DNA from: Tomocerus qinae
Lineage: Eukaryota > Arthropoda > Collembola > Entomobryomorpha > Tomoceridae
DNA: 64,000 bases
Assembly: GCA_020055645.1 (NCBI GenBank)
Contig: CM034546.1
Coordinates: 5,766,001 to 5,830,000, forward strand
Direction: 5' to 3'
In this document: positions 22,232-34,409 of the stretch, piece by piece
How positions within the stretch are numbered: position 1 is the first letter of the stretch
Layout of the letters: every line of letters begins with the position of its first letter
Notes under the pieces: model-generated
Told to the model about the DNA's origin: nothing
Databases searched by the model: none
Seen by the model: only the letters and a program-made list of their open reading frames with translations
Translations under genes and position numbers: made by a program

Positions 22232-24370
22232 ATGCATTGGTTTGGAATTATTCCCATCTTCGATGCTTTTTCAGTAACTTCTGTCCTACTTGTCCTACTG
22301 TCTTTTTTTGCAAGTACTGCTGTTTCGTTTGATAGCCATAAATTGGCTATTGACTTGGAATGGTACCGAGATTTCCATATCCACATTTGGATTCCCCACC
22401 AACATGTCAGGTCCGATATTATATTTCAATCAATAGTAGCAACAAATAAGCACATTCAAACTTGGTCTATATCTAAATCTGAAACTGCCACAACGACTCA
22501 TCAAAATAAAACTTGGGAATGGGACTTGGTTAGGAGAAAGTTTAGAAAACTGTTCATCATTTTTGAAAGAACAAAGAAAAATATTCTTTTACAGGCTTTT
22601 GGAAAACACCAAAATCAAATTAATTATAGCCATTTTCTTGTGTTTGCAACAAGATATGAAACATTGGAAGGATATCTCAATAGTGACATCCGGAGGTGGA
22701 GTGCACCTGTGTACTTATCAGTTGTGAGTATTGATAAACACACGAATGTCATGACAGGAGTTGACACTGTTTTGATTTACGGAATCGACACTCTGCTCAT
22801 CAATGAGCTCCCTGCATGGCAGCCAAAATATCCACTTAAACTGTCGCAAAGAAAATCGTTAGACCTCGAAGGGTTTGGTGTAAAATGGTCCCAATTGGCT
22901 CTCTCAGGCGGGTCATCACAAGTGATATCTTGTCCTCGTTCAATGAAGGAGTGGTCAACAAAGTCACCCTTTCAATGTCGAAAGAATATATTAATTTTCT
23001 CTTTCCTGGCGGAAAAATTCAATTTTACACTAGTAAATTTTGAGGAGGCCACAAAAACTGGGTCATTGCGGATTTTTAGAGGTAAACACAGTTACGATCT
23101 GTCCACGTTTTTACGAAGTCATGTCATTAATGACATGAGAGCATTTTCATTTATTTATTTTGGTCCAAAGAAAAACAAAGAACGGGTTAGTTTACTGCTC
23201 TGGGTCAAAACCACATTTGACAAATCGTCATGGTCTTGCTTAACAGGGATTTATTTAACAATTTGTGCCATTCTTATACGACAGTCATACGGAAGGAACA
23301 TTACTCTCCCTGTAATTCTCTCCAGTATGTTAAATGGGATGATTCTATTCATCTGTCACCAATTCGTTCCAACGAAGAGCAAAATGGTTATCATTATTTT
23401 GATGATCTCATTTCTGTTTCGGATGTGGTACGAGTGTTTCATTACTGTCGAAGTCACCTCACCCCTAAAAGATATGGTATTGAATGATCTTGAAGATGTC
23501 GTGGAAAATGGATACAAGTATATTCTAATGAAAGGCGAGAGTCCCACTCCGATTAAACAAGTATGGGACCTTCAGAAATTTAGAAATCCTGATTTAAAAA
23601 GCCAAATGAATAATTCGATCGAAGTTGTGGATTTAAGAATGATTCCTAAGCAGTCCCTGCATGAGATGAACATTGCATTTGATAAGTTTTTAGACCGTTT
23701 TGGGACATTTAAAAGTATTTTAAGGTTGTCTCTAAGTTTCTTGATAAAAGTAATGACAATAGTTTCCGAAGACATGTTTTACACTCTATATGACACTTTT
23801 TTTCCTTACGGTACCCAGAAATGGATGGGGGCATTGATGATTGACAAAAAATTGTTTATAATGCTTTCAAAATTCAATGTTGACGTATATAGTGTCTTGT
23901 TTCAACATAAACAATTTACAAATTTCGCTCTTGGCAAAACAGAAACCCTCGATACACCATCTTGGGAAGAAATTATTGTTATTGAAGGATGTTACAGGCA
24001 CCAATTTTCAAAATATTACAAAACACTGTATGAAATTGGATTTTGGAGACTTTTAAATAATCATGAAGACTTCCTGGCACCATTTTACAAAAGAATGACA
24101 AAATATCATAAGCGTCCCTTTGAGGCATTTACACTTTCATTGCAAGATAAAATCCTAACTTTATTTTATATTATGTTAATCATGTATGGCGTTTCTTCGC
24201 TTTTATTTATAGTTGAACGCAAGTGGATCATTTGGTCTAGTATAGTAAGCATAGCAAAATTAAGCTTGAAATATATAAGAATTTGGTTGAATTGCATTCA
24301 AAATACTATCCAAATTAGAAGACAAACCAGAATAGAAACAGTACCAATTAATTTTGGACAGACTTACTAG
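22232..24370 (+). CDS. Divergent ionotropic receptor, full length (IR-aB)
   Basis: A 712-aa single-exon IR-family channel subunit. I start at ATG 22232 because the residues after it form a good signal peptide (MHWFGIIPIF then a run ending STAVS); the longer frame begins with a non-ATG codon. After the signal come an N-terminal/S1 ligand-binding lobe (about residues 30-320), M1 (WSCLTGIYLTICAILI), a pore segment (MLNGMILFICHQF), M3 with the motif YECFITVEVTSP, the S2 lobe and a final helix (ILTLFYIMLIMYGVSSLLFIV). The C-terminal half is nearly identical to IR-aA except for one strongly divergent patch at about nt 23650-23930. The protein is probably chemosensory. Absence of introns is common in divergent arthropod IRs. 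Confidence 0.8.
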   Translation: MHWFGIIPIFDAFSVTSVLLVLLSFFASTAVSFDSHKLAIDLEWYRDFHIHIWIPHQHVRSDIIFQSIVATNKHIQTWSISKSETATTTHQNKTWEWDLVRRKFRKLFIIFERTKKNILLQAFGKHQNQINYSHFLVFATRYETLEGYLNSDIRRWSAPVYLSVVSIDKHTNVMTGVDTVLIYGIDTLLINELPAWQPKYPLKLSQRKSLDLEGFGVKWSQLALSGGSSQVISCPRSMKEWSTKSPFQCRKNILIFSFLAEKFNFTLVNFEEATKTGSLRIFRGKHSYDLSTFLRSHVINDMRAFSFIYFGPKKNKERVSLLLWVKTTFDKSSWSCLTGIYLTICAILIRQSYGRNITLPVILSSMLNGMILFICHQFVPTKSKMVIIILMISFLFRMWYECFITVEVTSPLKDMVLNDLEDVVENGYKYILMKGESPTPIKQVWDLQKFRNPDLKSQMNNSIEVVDLRMIPKQSLHEMNIAFDKFLDRFGTFKSILRLSLSFLIKVMTIVSEDMFYTLYDTFFPYGTQKWMGALMIDKKLFIMLSKFNVDVYSVLFQHKQFTNFALGKTETLDTPSWEEIIVIEGCYRHQFSKYYKTLYEIGFWRLLNNHEDFLAPFYKRMTKYHKRPFEAFTLSLQDKILTLFYIMLIMYGVSSLLFIVERKWIIWSSIVSIAKLSLKYIRIWLNCIQNTIQIRRQTRIETVPINFGQTY

Positions 24371-24652
24371 TTCCGTCTCTTACACTTGGTAACATCCCCA
24401 TTACTAGTTTACTACCGCTCTAAACCGGAAAATTCATACAATAATTATAATGATACTGAAAAAAAAACTTGTATATATGTTAAGATGTACGATGAAGGAT
24501 ATAATTCGTGATAAAAATAAAAATCAACTTATATACCAATCAAAATAAAATAATTATAATTATACTAACATGATGTGAATTTAAAGTTATTTACTCTTAA
24601 GCCCGCATATGCATCTGGAAGCCATAACTATTTTCACAATGTCAAGCAAGAA

Positions 24653-25409
24653 CAGGGTTGTGGGTCGGGTTTTTTATGGGTTGGGGTTTTTTGGGTTTTT
24701 TGGCAAAAAACCTCGGGTTTATTGGGTTTTTTGGGTTTTTTACAAAACATACAAGAATGTGCACTACAGCTCCATCTAGATACGCAATACATACTAATTT
24801 CTATTCAAAAATGTAAACAAATGCATAATCAGGTGGAAACAAATACAGCTTTTACACTTCTACGCGTAATTAATGTATCGTAATGTGAGGACTATAATAA
24901 TATTAGTTTTATGTATATACTTTAGTCATTGCATTGTGAAGATTATGTTTATAATATTGTTGTACACATATGCTCAATTTCATTTTATCAATTACATATT
25001 CATTGCTGTAATGCTTTGCAATTAAAGCTTCAAATTAACGAAGGAATAATTTCATAGTCAATATAATCAGTAACATAAACATAAACAGTAACAGTAGCTT
25101 AATATCTCACTAGTTGTTATCAAACAGTAATAATAATATAGGTGTTCACAAAAATACTGCATTTGCTACGTTACAACATAATAAAATTAAACTTTTATGC
25201 TTTAATTTTCTTTTCATTGACATAAGTAATAGTAGCTGACACGGTTGTTGTTGTTGCCAGCTGTAGTTTTCATATACATGGTATAGTATAGGCTTGTATT
25301 TATACCTATAGTTACATAAAAAACCCTTGAACCCAAAAAACCCAAAAAACCCTAAAAAACCCGGGGTCGAGGGTTTTTTCCTAAAAAACCCGGGTTTTTC
25401 GATACCTTG
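24653..25409. mobile_element. hAT-like element, CAGGGTT family (extra copy in block B)
   Basis: 757 bp with an exact 8-bp duplication AGCAAGAA (24645-24652, 25410-25417). Left end CAGGGTTGTGGGT; right end ATACCTTG preceded by runs of AAAAAACCC. The empty site is visible in block A at about 1507-1520. It lies in the opposite orientation to the copies at 2518-3760 and 26940-28697, and gives the undisturbed internal sequence of the family. Confidence 0.88.
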
Positions 25410-25817
25410 AGCAAGAATAACAAAGCTTTCAGTACCTATCACAAATATTGTTTTGCAGTTTCTAAATATTGTATTGAAGTTATTTGAGATATGGGAGCAT
25501 ATTTAAAATACTGTATGTTTGGTTTTCTAAACTCATATTCATGACTCATATCGTAGTAATATAGTTGTCTGGATTCCTTGTAAAGACATTTCGTCTTCTA
25601 ATATATCCCAATGTATCAATTATTCAAATAATAATAATTAATACTATAATTAATAATATTAATAAATAGGTAATCAATTTTTCTAGTCAATTTTTCCACA
25701 TTTGAACTGTTACGAATTGGCCTAACATTAAACAGAGTTGAATAAACTATACAAAAGTTTTATAATAAACTGTATATAATAGATCAATCTTATTTAGGTT
25801 TTTCGGGTCGAATAGCA

Positions 25818-26645
25818 ACAGTGCTACAGTAGCAATCAGTATGCAACAGTGCTGCAGTTGCAATCTGTATGCAACAGTGCTACAGTTGCAATCTGTATGC
25901 AACAGTGCTACAGTTGCAATCTTTGTGCAACAGTGCTACAGTTGCAATCTTTGTGCAGCAGTGCTACAGTTGCAATCTTTGTGCAACAGTGCTACAGTTG
26001 CAATCTTTGTGCAACAGTTGCAATCTTTGTGCAACAGTTGCAATCTTTGTGCAACAGTGCTACAGTTGCAATCTTTGTGCAACAGTGCTACAGTTGCAAT
26101 CTTTGTGCAACAGTGCTACAGTTGCAATCTTTGTGCAACAGTTGCAATCTTTGTGCAACAGTGCCACAGTTGCAATCTTTGTGCAACAGTGCTACAGTTG
26201 CAATCTTTGTGCAACAGTGCCACAGTTGCAATCTTTATGCAACAGTGCTACAGTTGCAATCTTTGTGCAACAGTGCCACAGTTGCAATCTTTATGCAACA
26301 GTGCTACAGTGGCAATCTGTATGCAACAGTGCTACAGTTGCAATCTTTTTTGCAACAGTGCTACAGTTGCAATCTTTGTGCAACAGTGCCACAGTTGCAA
26401 TCTTTATGCAACAGTGCTACAGTGGCAATCTGCATGCAACAGTGCTACAGTTGCAATCTTTTTTGCAACAGTGCTACAGTTGCAATCTTTTTTGCAACAG
26501 TGCTACAGTTGCAATCTTTTTTGCAACAGTGCTACAGTTGCAATCTTTGTGCAACAGTGCCACAGTTGCAATCTTTATGCAACAGTGCTACAGTTGCAAT
26601 CTTTGTGCAACAGTGCCACAGTTGCAATCTGTATGCAACAGTGCT
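25818..26645 (+). repeat. 28-bp minisatellite, about 30 units
   Basis: The core unit is 28 nt, containing CAACAGTGCTACAGTTGCAA followed by TCTTTGTG. Variants include a 20-nt unit lacking TGCTACAG, a 29-nt unit with TCTTTTTTG, and point variants (GCCACAG, ACAGTGGCAA, CTGTATG). The plus strand of the unit has no stop triplet in any phase and 28 is not a multiple of 3, so all three forward frames stay open for about 265-296 codons. These frames are artefacts of the repeat. Block A has unique DNA here instead (about 1900-2320). Confidence 0.93.
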
Positions 26646-27641
26646 GTAGTAGTTTATGGTTTATGAATGGCCCTGTAAGTGCTACTGTTGCACTGTTGTA
26701 CTATTGCAACTGTCTAGTCTGCATTTTGTAAAATCCCTGTTAAATTGGTGATACTATATAGAACTATAACTATATAGAAATGAATTTATTCAACCTTTAC
26801 TCGATGGTCAATATCTATAACGTCCGAATGCGTCAATGTAAATTTAATTATATTTTAAATTAGGACCCATTAAATTACTTTGGAATTAAATACTTACAGT
26901 TTTCAGTGTGATTTAAATTAATTAAATTCTTATTATTAGCAAAAGGTATCAAAAACCCTTGGTATTTTGCGCTTTTGGGTTTAAGGGATTTTTATATAAC
27001 TATAGGCATAAATGCAACCCTATACTCTACGTACTCTACCATATAGGAAAACTACAGCTGGCAATAACAATAACCATGCAACTGCTATTAATTACACAAT
27101 ATAAAAACAAAAATCAAAGCACAAAAATTTTATTGCTAACTATGTAAACATATTTTAACCTTGCAAAACGCATTATTTTTTGAGCTTATATACTATTATT
27201 ACCTTTTGATATCAACTAGTGAATAACTATACTTTATATTATTTTACTGATTAAATTGACTTCATGAAATTCCTTTATTAATTTGGAGTTTTAATTGTGA
27301 AGAAGTACAGCTACGAATTGAAAATGTAATTAAAAATAATTATGTATACAACAATATAATCTTCACAACGATTAAAATTTGCATAAAACTAATATACCTA
27401 TTATACCTAGTCATTTCGATACGATACATTTATTGCACGTAAACGTGAAGAAGCTACAATTTGTTTCCACCTGATTGTATATTTGTTTACATTTTTTAAT
27501 AGAAATATGAGAAAATTAGTATGTCTTGGTTATCTAGATGGAGATTTAGTGAACATTATTTTGTTTTGTAAAAAATCCAAAAAACCCAGGGTTTTTTAAG
27601 CAGGGTGGGTTTTTTCCCAAAAACCCCAACCGATAAAAAAC

Positions 27642-28666
27642 GGCTAGCAATTAATGAACCTTTAAAACAAAAACTCCATACCTTTAATTTTATTAATTAT
27701 GGTAAATTTAATGACTCGTCTTTACGAAATAAATAAGTGTTCCTCAAGCAATAATATGTAATGAGCCAGTACTGAGGAAAGATATCCACCTTTAAATTTA
27801 CATAGATGATAAGGTAGAACACATTAACTTATGCTTGGTGAAGGAACATATAAATACGGTAATCAGTGGGCTGGAGTCTAGCACAGCCAGGTCAGTTCTA
27901 CATTGCTTGTAGTAGTATAACAATCCTACTTTCAAGCACGAAGCAATGGCTACTAAAAAAGTTCGGATTGGGAATATAAAAGACATTTTACAAAAAAAAC
28001 CGAAGCCGAAAACTTTATAAAAGGAATGTGGGTATTTAATTATCGTAACTGTAATAAATCGGGTACAGTTAAATATTATTATTGTAGAAGTAGTGGTAAA
28101 AAGTGTCCCGCAATTGCCAAACTACATTTTGTTGAAGCTGTTCATTTGTGGGTGAAAGATAAGGAACATAGTCATACAGATGACATGCATGGTTTATATC
28201 CACAAACCAAAAAAGTTGTAACAGAACTAGCTGCCTAACCAAATAATAGCTGCTTGTGCCCAAAAGAAATGTCCTACTCCCGAAAAGTCAAAATTGACCA
28301 ATTTTCTGCAGTGCGTGTTAGGGGGAGAGCACGGCTACTACTATTGATTAGTAGAGCTATGCTACCGCTCAAGCCGAGAGGGCTTACTTGCAGTGACTCC
28401 CGGAACAACTCTATATTGTTTACCAATACATTTCAACATACACAATATATACCGTATTCAATAAAAACAAATACTAATGGCTAATTGTTTTATGCGTAAA
28501 GGCCCATTCATTTATGCGTAAAGGAATTTTTCCTTTACGTATTTAAGGATAAGCTTCTTTGTTTAAAGAAAATGTCATTAAATTTAAACTATCATATTTC
28601 TGCAGTATTCTACATTTTAATTTAAAGACTCATTCATTTAAACTACTGCTTAATTAAAAATAAGTC
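27642..28666 (+). mobile_element. Mutator-like element with zinc-finger remnant
   Basis: A 1025-bp insertion with an exact 10-bp duplication GATAAAAAAC (27632-27641, 28667-28676). A 9-11 bp duplication is usual for Mutator-like elements. Long terminal inverted repeats are not obvious. It carries a FLYWCH-type zinc-finger fragment (28026-28238), a domain common in MULE proteins. It is absent from block A. Confidence 0.7.
27945..28238 (+). pseudogene. FLYWCH-type zinc-finger fragment of a MULE protein
   Basis: The frame 28026-28238 encodes WVFNYRNCNKSGTVKYYYC, then KKCPAIAKLHF and a KEHSHTDD tail: the aromatic-C...C...HxH layout of FLYWCH fingers, with Cys at YYC and KKC and His at EHSH. An ATG at 27945 opens a lysine-rich leader (MATKKVRIGNIKDILQKK) in another frame that meets the finger near an A-run at about 27990-28000, so one frameshift separates them. 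No transposase core follows. Confidence 0.6.
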
Positions 28667-28705
28667 GATAAAAAACCCAACCCACAACCGAACCCTGATT
28701 ATTAG

Positions 28706-29253
28706 GTATCTTAATCAACAATTCCTAATTTGGTAACGGTAGTTGTAATTTATACTTACCTAGCCGGTCACATGACCTTTTAGAAAGCTATTGAGCCATC
28801 TTTTGCAAATTTCAATGTAAATGGCTAAATTTTAAATTTTCCCGCACATGCAGTAATAGAAACCTTAAGCACACTGAAAGCAGGAAATATTTGCATAGAG
28901 AATGCATGAAAACTGCTTTTTGTTATGAAATACACGGACTTGTTAAGATTTGCCACATGTAGGTAAGTTTCAGGTTCTGTTTAGCTTCGTTATCAGAGCG
29001 GCAAATTAACACACGATAGTACATACATTCCGATGTACATACCAACATGTACCAAATTTCATCTTGCAATTCGAACACGATTATACTATACTCTTCCTTT
29101 AATCACAGCAAGCTCCTACCATATAACAAAACCAAATGTACACTGGAGACTAACATCATGGACATTGAGTATTCAGGAAAGCTTGTTGGCACCATGGGCA
29201 GTGACAATAATGTTAGTGATGCATCCTTTCTTTATTGTAATAACAATTGCTAG
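28706..29253. other. Block B flank, no complete gene
   Basis: 28706-29085 matches 3769-4110 of block A. About 29085 starts a ~1.4-kb segment (to about 30505) that block A lacks. The frame around 29100-29210 (YNKTKCTLETNIMDIEYSG) could be the end of an Ig-type domain, but its phase does not match the exon that follows. Confidence 0.4.
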
Positions 29254-29465
29254 GAAAACACAAACCTTGGCCTTGGTTGTGGATTTTGTTAGAGATTGGT
29301 GTCTTAGCAATTGTTGGTGTTACTACATACTGTCTCTGGGTGCAAAACCGCAAAAATGTGAGATTTATTTATTTCTGATTGACATCTGATATAATATAAT
29401 GTTAAAGATACTATGATTGTCAACCTCAGGATTTCAGAAAAGACATCAGCCACAGAAATCGATAA
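29254..29465 (+). pseudogene. 3' end of a single-pass membrane protein (basigin-like), gene fragment
   Basis: Two exons with good splice sites and matching phase. Exon 29254-29357 (acceptor TTGCTAG, donor GTGAGA) encodes WPWLWILLEIGVLAIVGVTT followed by YCLWVQNRKN, a membrane helix with an internal glutamate and a basic stop-transfer end. Exon 29430-29465 encodes DFRKDISHRNR and stops. A helix starting with LWP and holding a Glu recalls the basigin/neuroplastin family. No convincing upstream Ig exons are present, so it is probably a fragment carried in the block B-specific insertion. Family assignment is tentative. Confidence 0.45.
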
Positions 29466-29754
29466 ATTAAATAACTGAAGTTTCATTAATTGTAGATATA
29501 ACTTGATGAAAATATGTTGGAGAGAGGATCCTGAATCCTGAAAAACGTTCGGAAATTGATGACATAGAACAAGTATTTTGTGTTATACTTAACTTAACGC
29601 CACGGAATCTTAAATAATCTTCATATAATTCTACCCGTTAAGGTTTGCACATTTCTACTCAACATTAAGATTTCCACAATTTTCTGTATTTTCGTTGACT
29701 ATTATTTTTATTTTTAATACTTTAATTCTACAAAAAGATGTCGCAACTGGCACG

Positions 29755-30185
29755 AAGGAATCAAGAGGGTAGTAAAAAGTAAACCCGGCTCTACTAAATA
29801 ATGTTGAATAAGTTTGTCGATGTAGCAGAACCAATTTGGATTAGAAGTTTTGAAATGCTATTTAATACGCACATTAATATCATTACGAAATGACCTCTTT
29901 CGCTTATCATTTAATTTCCATTCGATCACCCCTCACATTCAACCTATGATTTCTATTATTATTTTGATGTTATAATAATAATATGAAACAACTCATTTCG
30001 TTGGTTTAGAGGAATTGGGTTTGCGCATTTGGCTTTTTTGCTTTTAGGGAACATGCATATATTACGTTTGGAGTTGATGGGAGGAGGAGGCACTCAAAAG
30101 TGTTGCAGTCAGCACTAAGACGTTACACATGTGGGAGGGGGTTTTGCTTTACGTAATATATGCAGGTTCCCTAGGTTCTCCCTAC
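29755..30185 (+). mobile_element. Dispersed repeat (copy 1) of a ~1-kb family
   Basis: Matches the reverse complement of 41935-42235: shared words include AATCAAGAGGGTAGTAAAAAG, the TTGTCGATGTAGCAGAACCA block and GTGTTGCAGTC. A third, more decayed copy spans 58430-59255. No open frame and no clear terminal repeats; the family is not identified. Confidence 0.7.
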
Positions 30186-31226
30186 CACACGTACATATAT
30201 ATATATATATAGACAGGTAAATTTATCAAGTCTACGATTATATATAGAGACTAGTAACCCCCAGCATGCATGACTCAATTTCGAAAGGTAGGCAATAATC
30301 TTGCGTATTGGATATTGAATTTCGAAAGATTAACATAAGCATCCACATTACGGTTGAATTTCAAATTATGTTAATTAATATTAACCCAGAGTGTAGTTAG
30401 TTTTTTATGTAATATGCATATTGGCTCGACCTACCACATATAGCGACATACATAGGTAGGTAAATTTATTGCTTTATCTAAAACGGTGGTTATAATATAG
30501 ATAGTAGTGAAGTGATAGTGATACCATTGTTTCCGGCAAACGTAGAAAATCCACTAATAAAAATAATAATGATTCCATATAAATATGTAGAAGTTATACG
30601 GGATATATCTGCAAGGAATGCTTCGAATTTTCAACACTTTTTTGTCAACACCAAATTGTTCAACACAATTTCGACCAGTAGCATAGATTTCAGTCATGGC
30701 ATCTAACCGTCTATGAATGCCAATAAAATTGGGTCTTTGCGCAGAATTCTTTTACCAGCAAACTTGAAAAATAATAATGTACCTGTGAATGTGGTTCTTA
30801 ATATTATTGTCATCCTGAAGTTGATTTGTCTGTTTGTAATGCTAGTAAAAGGCGTATCCACTCAATTAAGTATAAATAGAATTTTATATGAAGTGTCGAT
30901 TGATAAATATTTACGCAAACTATAATTATGTTAATGTTTCAAAGAGCATAATTTATTCTTTCACAATGGCTACAATATTCTCATCAAACTAATAACTGTC
31001 CTGCATTAAATTTCTAAAAAATTTATCAACATTTTCTGTCTATAAGCATATTACATTACACAACTAAATATACACATAGAAAATTATTTAGGAGACATTA
31101 CACAATTAAATACAGCTTGTAAATAATCCAATAAAAATAACAACCTCTAAAATATTTTTGAAATTCTGGATAACTTTATGTACCACAAGAGGTATATCTG
31201 CGCATCTGCCAATTTTCAACTTTCAG
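30186..31226. other. TA microsatellite and region upstream of Gr1B
   Basis: A short (TA)n run lies at about 30194-30212. From about 30505 the sequence again matches block A (4125-4857), including the conserved short frame 30713-30925 and GCGTATCCACTCAA at about 30855. Confidence 0.5.
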
Positions 31227-33255
31227 GTCTATCGTTCTTGACAATTTTAACCCCAAAATGATAAAAAACGACGATTTCTACATTTGCTTGAGACCTTTGC
31301 TAATTTTCGGTCGAATTTTAGGATTGGTGCCACTTTCAGGGTCTTTTCATGGGGATTTAAATGAAGTGCATTTCAGGTACATAAAATACAATCTGAAATC
31401 TATCATATAGAACTTTTAAACATAGAATAACTATTATTCATTTCTTCTTTTAGCTTTTAACACGTTTATTATTCATTTCAGGAAATCTAGCACCACTGCA
31501 ATAAAATCCTCAATCTTGATTATTCTATTCAGTATTAACTATTGCTTCGCCTTTGTTGGATTTTCGATAAAAAGAGGGCGTGATCCTCGTGATATAGCAG
31601 TTAATATAGGCCCACTTTTATGCTACTCTGTTGGACTGTTTGTGTAAGAAAAATTATAAGCAATGAGATAAATAATAAATTATATTTACCTTTTCCAATC
31701 CATCTTCTTGTAAATTGCAGGTATATATATCTGTACCGTAATATTGAGGAATTAATTGTTCTAGCAAAAAACTGGAGAGCCCTAAGCCTGACATTTTACA
31801 ATGAAGACAAACATATTTTTCGTGACATTTACTTCATTGCCGGCTTCTTTTGTATATTTTCGATATTTGAACGTGTAGCTACGCTAACGCTTTATTCATT
31901 GGAAGGTTTGACAGGGTTAATTAATAATTACGTCTTATGATTTCAAACGACATTAGCCTTAACCACGTTTTTGTATCATTAAAATGTTCATAACCCTTGT
32001 TTTATAATACTATTTCATTGTATCTAATTGCTTAATCTTTGGTCAAATCTAATGATACAGATATGCAGCAATTTCATTGGACAGGTTTAATGCCATATCA
32101 TCCTGTGTTAGCATCGTCTGTTCTAATATTCAATGAATTCGCCATGTTTGCCTGGCATTTTGGTGATATTCTAATAGCTTTTATGTCTCGAAGCATTTCT
32201 TTCAAGTTTAAATCTTTAACTCAAAAAGCTGCATTAAGCTTAAAAGAATGCGAGAAGAATGGCATAGGTTACAGACTATTCTATTCTTTATTGTTGTGTT
32301 TATGCAAATATGACATGAGTTATATCTAATGCAATTCTATCTATGCGAACAGAGTTCTTGCAATGGGGCTCAGTTGTTCTAGATCATATGAAATTATGTG
32401 AAGTCTTAGAGGAAGTTGACGCATTTTTAAATCCTCTAGTATTTGTCTCTTTTGCAGCAAATATTTACATCATTTGTATTCTGGTAATAATAAGCATTTT
32501 ATGATGAACAAGCATTTTATGTACACTCACTAGCACTAAACGGAGAAGTAGTGCTGGAAAAATCACAATGTAATACATTATTCCAACTACCGTCAAACTT
32601 TACTGTCTATTTTTGTTCTGGGTTTTAGCTTCATATAGGACTTACGGAATCAGAGAACAACAACATTATTTCTGTGCTTTACTTAGCTTGCTCGTTTTTT
32701 GTAATTCATGAATTATTTATCTTATTAATACTTCTCAGATTTCTGTTTTTTTTATTTTCCAATACGCTAAATAGTTTTCCAATATTTTTGTCACTAGCAT
32801 CTGGTTTTTCGTGTTACTTGGGTTGGAGTGTCAGGAGCCAGGGTGAATAAGCATGCTCACAGCATTGAAAAACTGCTAAGAAAATGCCCGAATGAATATT
32901 ACTTCAACACTAACGTAAGGTTTATTGTTTGATAAGTGTTTAATAATAATACAACGACTTTTGTTGTCTTAGTACCGATGAGTTTCTATTGAATATTTAA
33001 ATGTGACAATAGTTTTCATTTTTTTTAAATATTATATCCCAGATAATATGTATTATGGGTAAATTTTTACAGGTTGAACGGACAGAGAGGCGTGTGTTAT
33101 CTACCAAAATAGGCATTACTGGATTAAATTGCTTTGTAATGACATCCACGTTCTTACACAGTTTACTTTCTGTTGTATTTACATTTGTAATTGTACTTTT
33201 CCAGTCTACTGGGATAGACCTCGTTAATTGTACTTACAATGTCAATGAAAAATAA
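31227..33255 (+). CDS. Gustatory receptor Gr1B, intact
   Basis: Seven-transmembrane gustatory receptor of about 391 aa, probably a contact chemoreceptor on sensory neuron membranes. Exons: 31227-31376 (ATG 31258), 31482-31643, 31721-31905, 32061-32267, 32353-32483, 32629-32700, 32798-32914, 33073-33255. All junctions are GT-AG and keep phase, and the total from the ATG is 1176 nt with one terminal stop. Landmarks: LRPLLIFGRILGLVPLSG in TM1, WHFGDILIAFMSRSISFKF in the middle, NPLVFVSFAANIYIICIL, and the C-terminal block VERTERRVLSTKIGITG with a last helix ending FVIVLFQST. The layout resembles the insect sugar-receptor branch; the ligand is unknown. The first exon opens with an acceptor, so a 5' leader exon is expected upstream. 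Confidence 0.82.
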
Positions 33256-34409
33256 AAAAAAGTAATCAGCATAATTGCAATATATTGATAGGATTTAAAC
33301 TACAAATGATCATACATTTACATAGTGAGAGTTATAGTAAGTCTTCTTGAATTTGTTAAGTGAACCCACATCTCGATGTACTTACTTGTTGAATTATTGG
33401 TTATCACTATGACCAAAATGGTACAGATTACCAAAATGCGGAGGCTTTATTAAATGTTGAAATTGGTACACTGCAACGGAGTCGTAACATTGTAATGCAT
33501 CTATTATTCACTTGACCTACCTTTTACATTTACCTTCAGTAAAAAAATATTAGATAACAGGAATTAAGAAAATTGTGAGAGTACAATTCAATTCCATATC
33601 AACATGAACATTTATGTTGGAGTTATTGAAGTTTGAAATTGAAATTTTAGGCTGCAACAGCTCTACTACAGTATACTCACAAGATCAAATGTATATTTGC
33701 CGCTGTTACAAATATATACAGGCTGCAGTTTTTTCGGTTGTACTGTTCAAAAATTTACAAATTTCCATTTTCAGGAATTATGAGTTTTTATTTAGGTACA
33801 TTAAAAGGAATGATTTTGTTTGTATTATGCCATAAATCGAATTAAGGAATGAAAATTGAATTTTACAAGTGTTGCTAATAACTGTAAAGGGTAAGTACAT
33901 TAACTTTTCATGAAAAATGCGTGTCATAATACCTAGACATATGTACAGTATCCTTTGTAACAAAGGTAAATTGAAATAAAGCATAAAAATATGTAGTTAT
34001 GCTGTTGCTTATTAACATTAAGTTCATCATTCAAGAGTTGATTAGTTAATTTGTTTAGATATAGGCGTATCCACTCAAATAACTAAATGCCGATTGATAA
34101 ATATGTATAGATTGAGGTGTCAAAGACGATAATTTATTATCCCAAATTGTGTACAAAAGGTGAAAATATATTAAAAAATGTGGGTCGAATAATACTCTTG
34201 TCTGTACTATTTAATGTATCTTTCAATCCTTTATCAATAAAATTAAAAAACTTTCCCCTAATAGATTTCTCAAAAGCTACCAACATTTCTAAGTGCGTGT
34301 ACCCACTCTTAAAGCTTAAAATCCCAGTTTCAGACACACGTACAGCTGATGTAGAGACAACGAATATTCAGAAGGTAATTTTTAAACTTTTTGCAGGGTT
34401 GACTTTCAG
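33256..34409. other. Intergenic DNA between Gr1B and Gr2B
   Basis: Matches 6996-8168 of block A. GCGTATCCACTCAA recurs at about 34066. No gene is supported; the frame at 34117-34449 is not kept in block A. Confidence 0.55.

Larger units (their letters stand above)
26940..28697. mobile_element. hAT-like element, CAGGGTT family (block B copy, interrupted)
   Basis: Same site and same flanking ATTATTAG duplication (26932-26939, 28698-28705) as the block A copy at 2518-3760. Its middle keeps normal family sequence (compare 24653-25409), unlike block A. It is split by a Mutator-like insertion at 27642-28666. Confidence 0.85.

Noticed and set aside
25841-26731. Three overlapping 265-296-codon frames with SCNLYATVLQLQ-type repeats
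   Set aside because: They are the same 28-bp minisatellite read in three phases; none has a start context, splice support or unique sequence.
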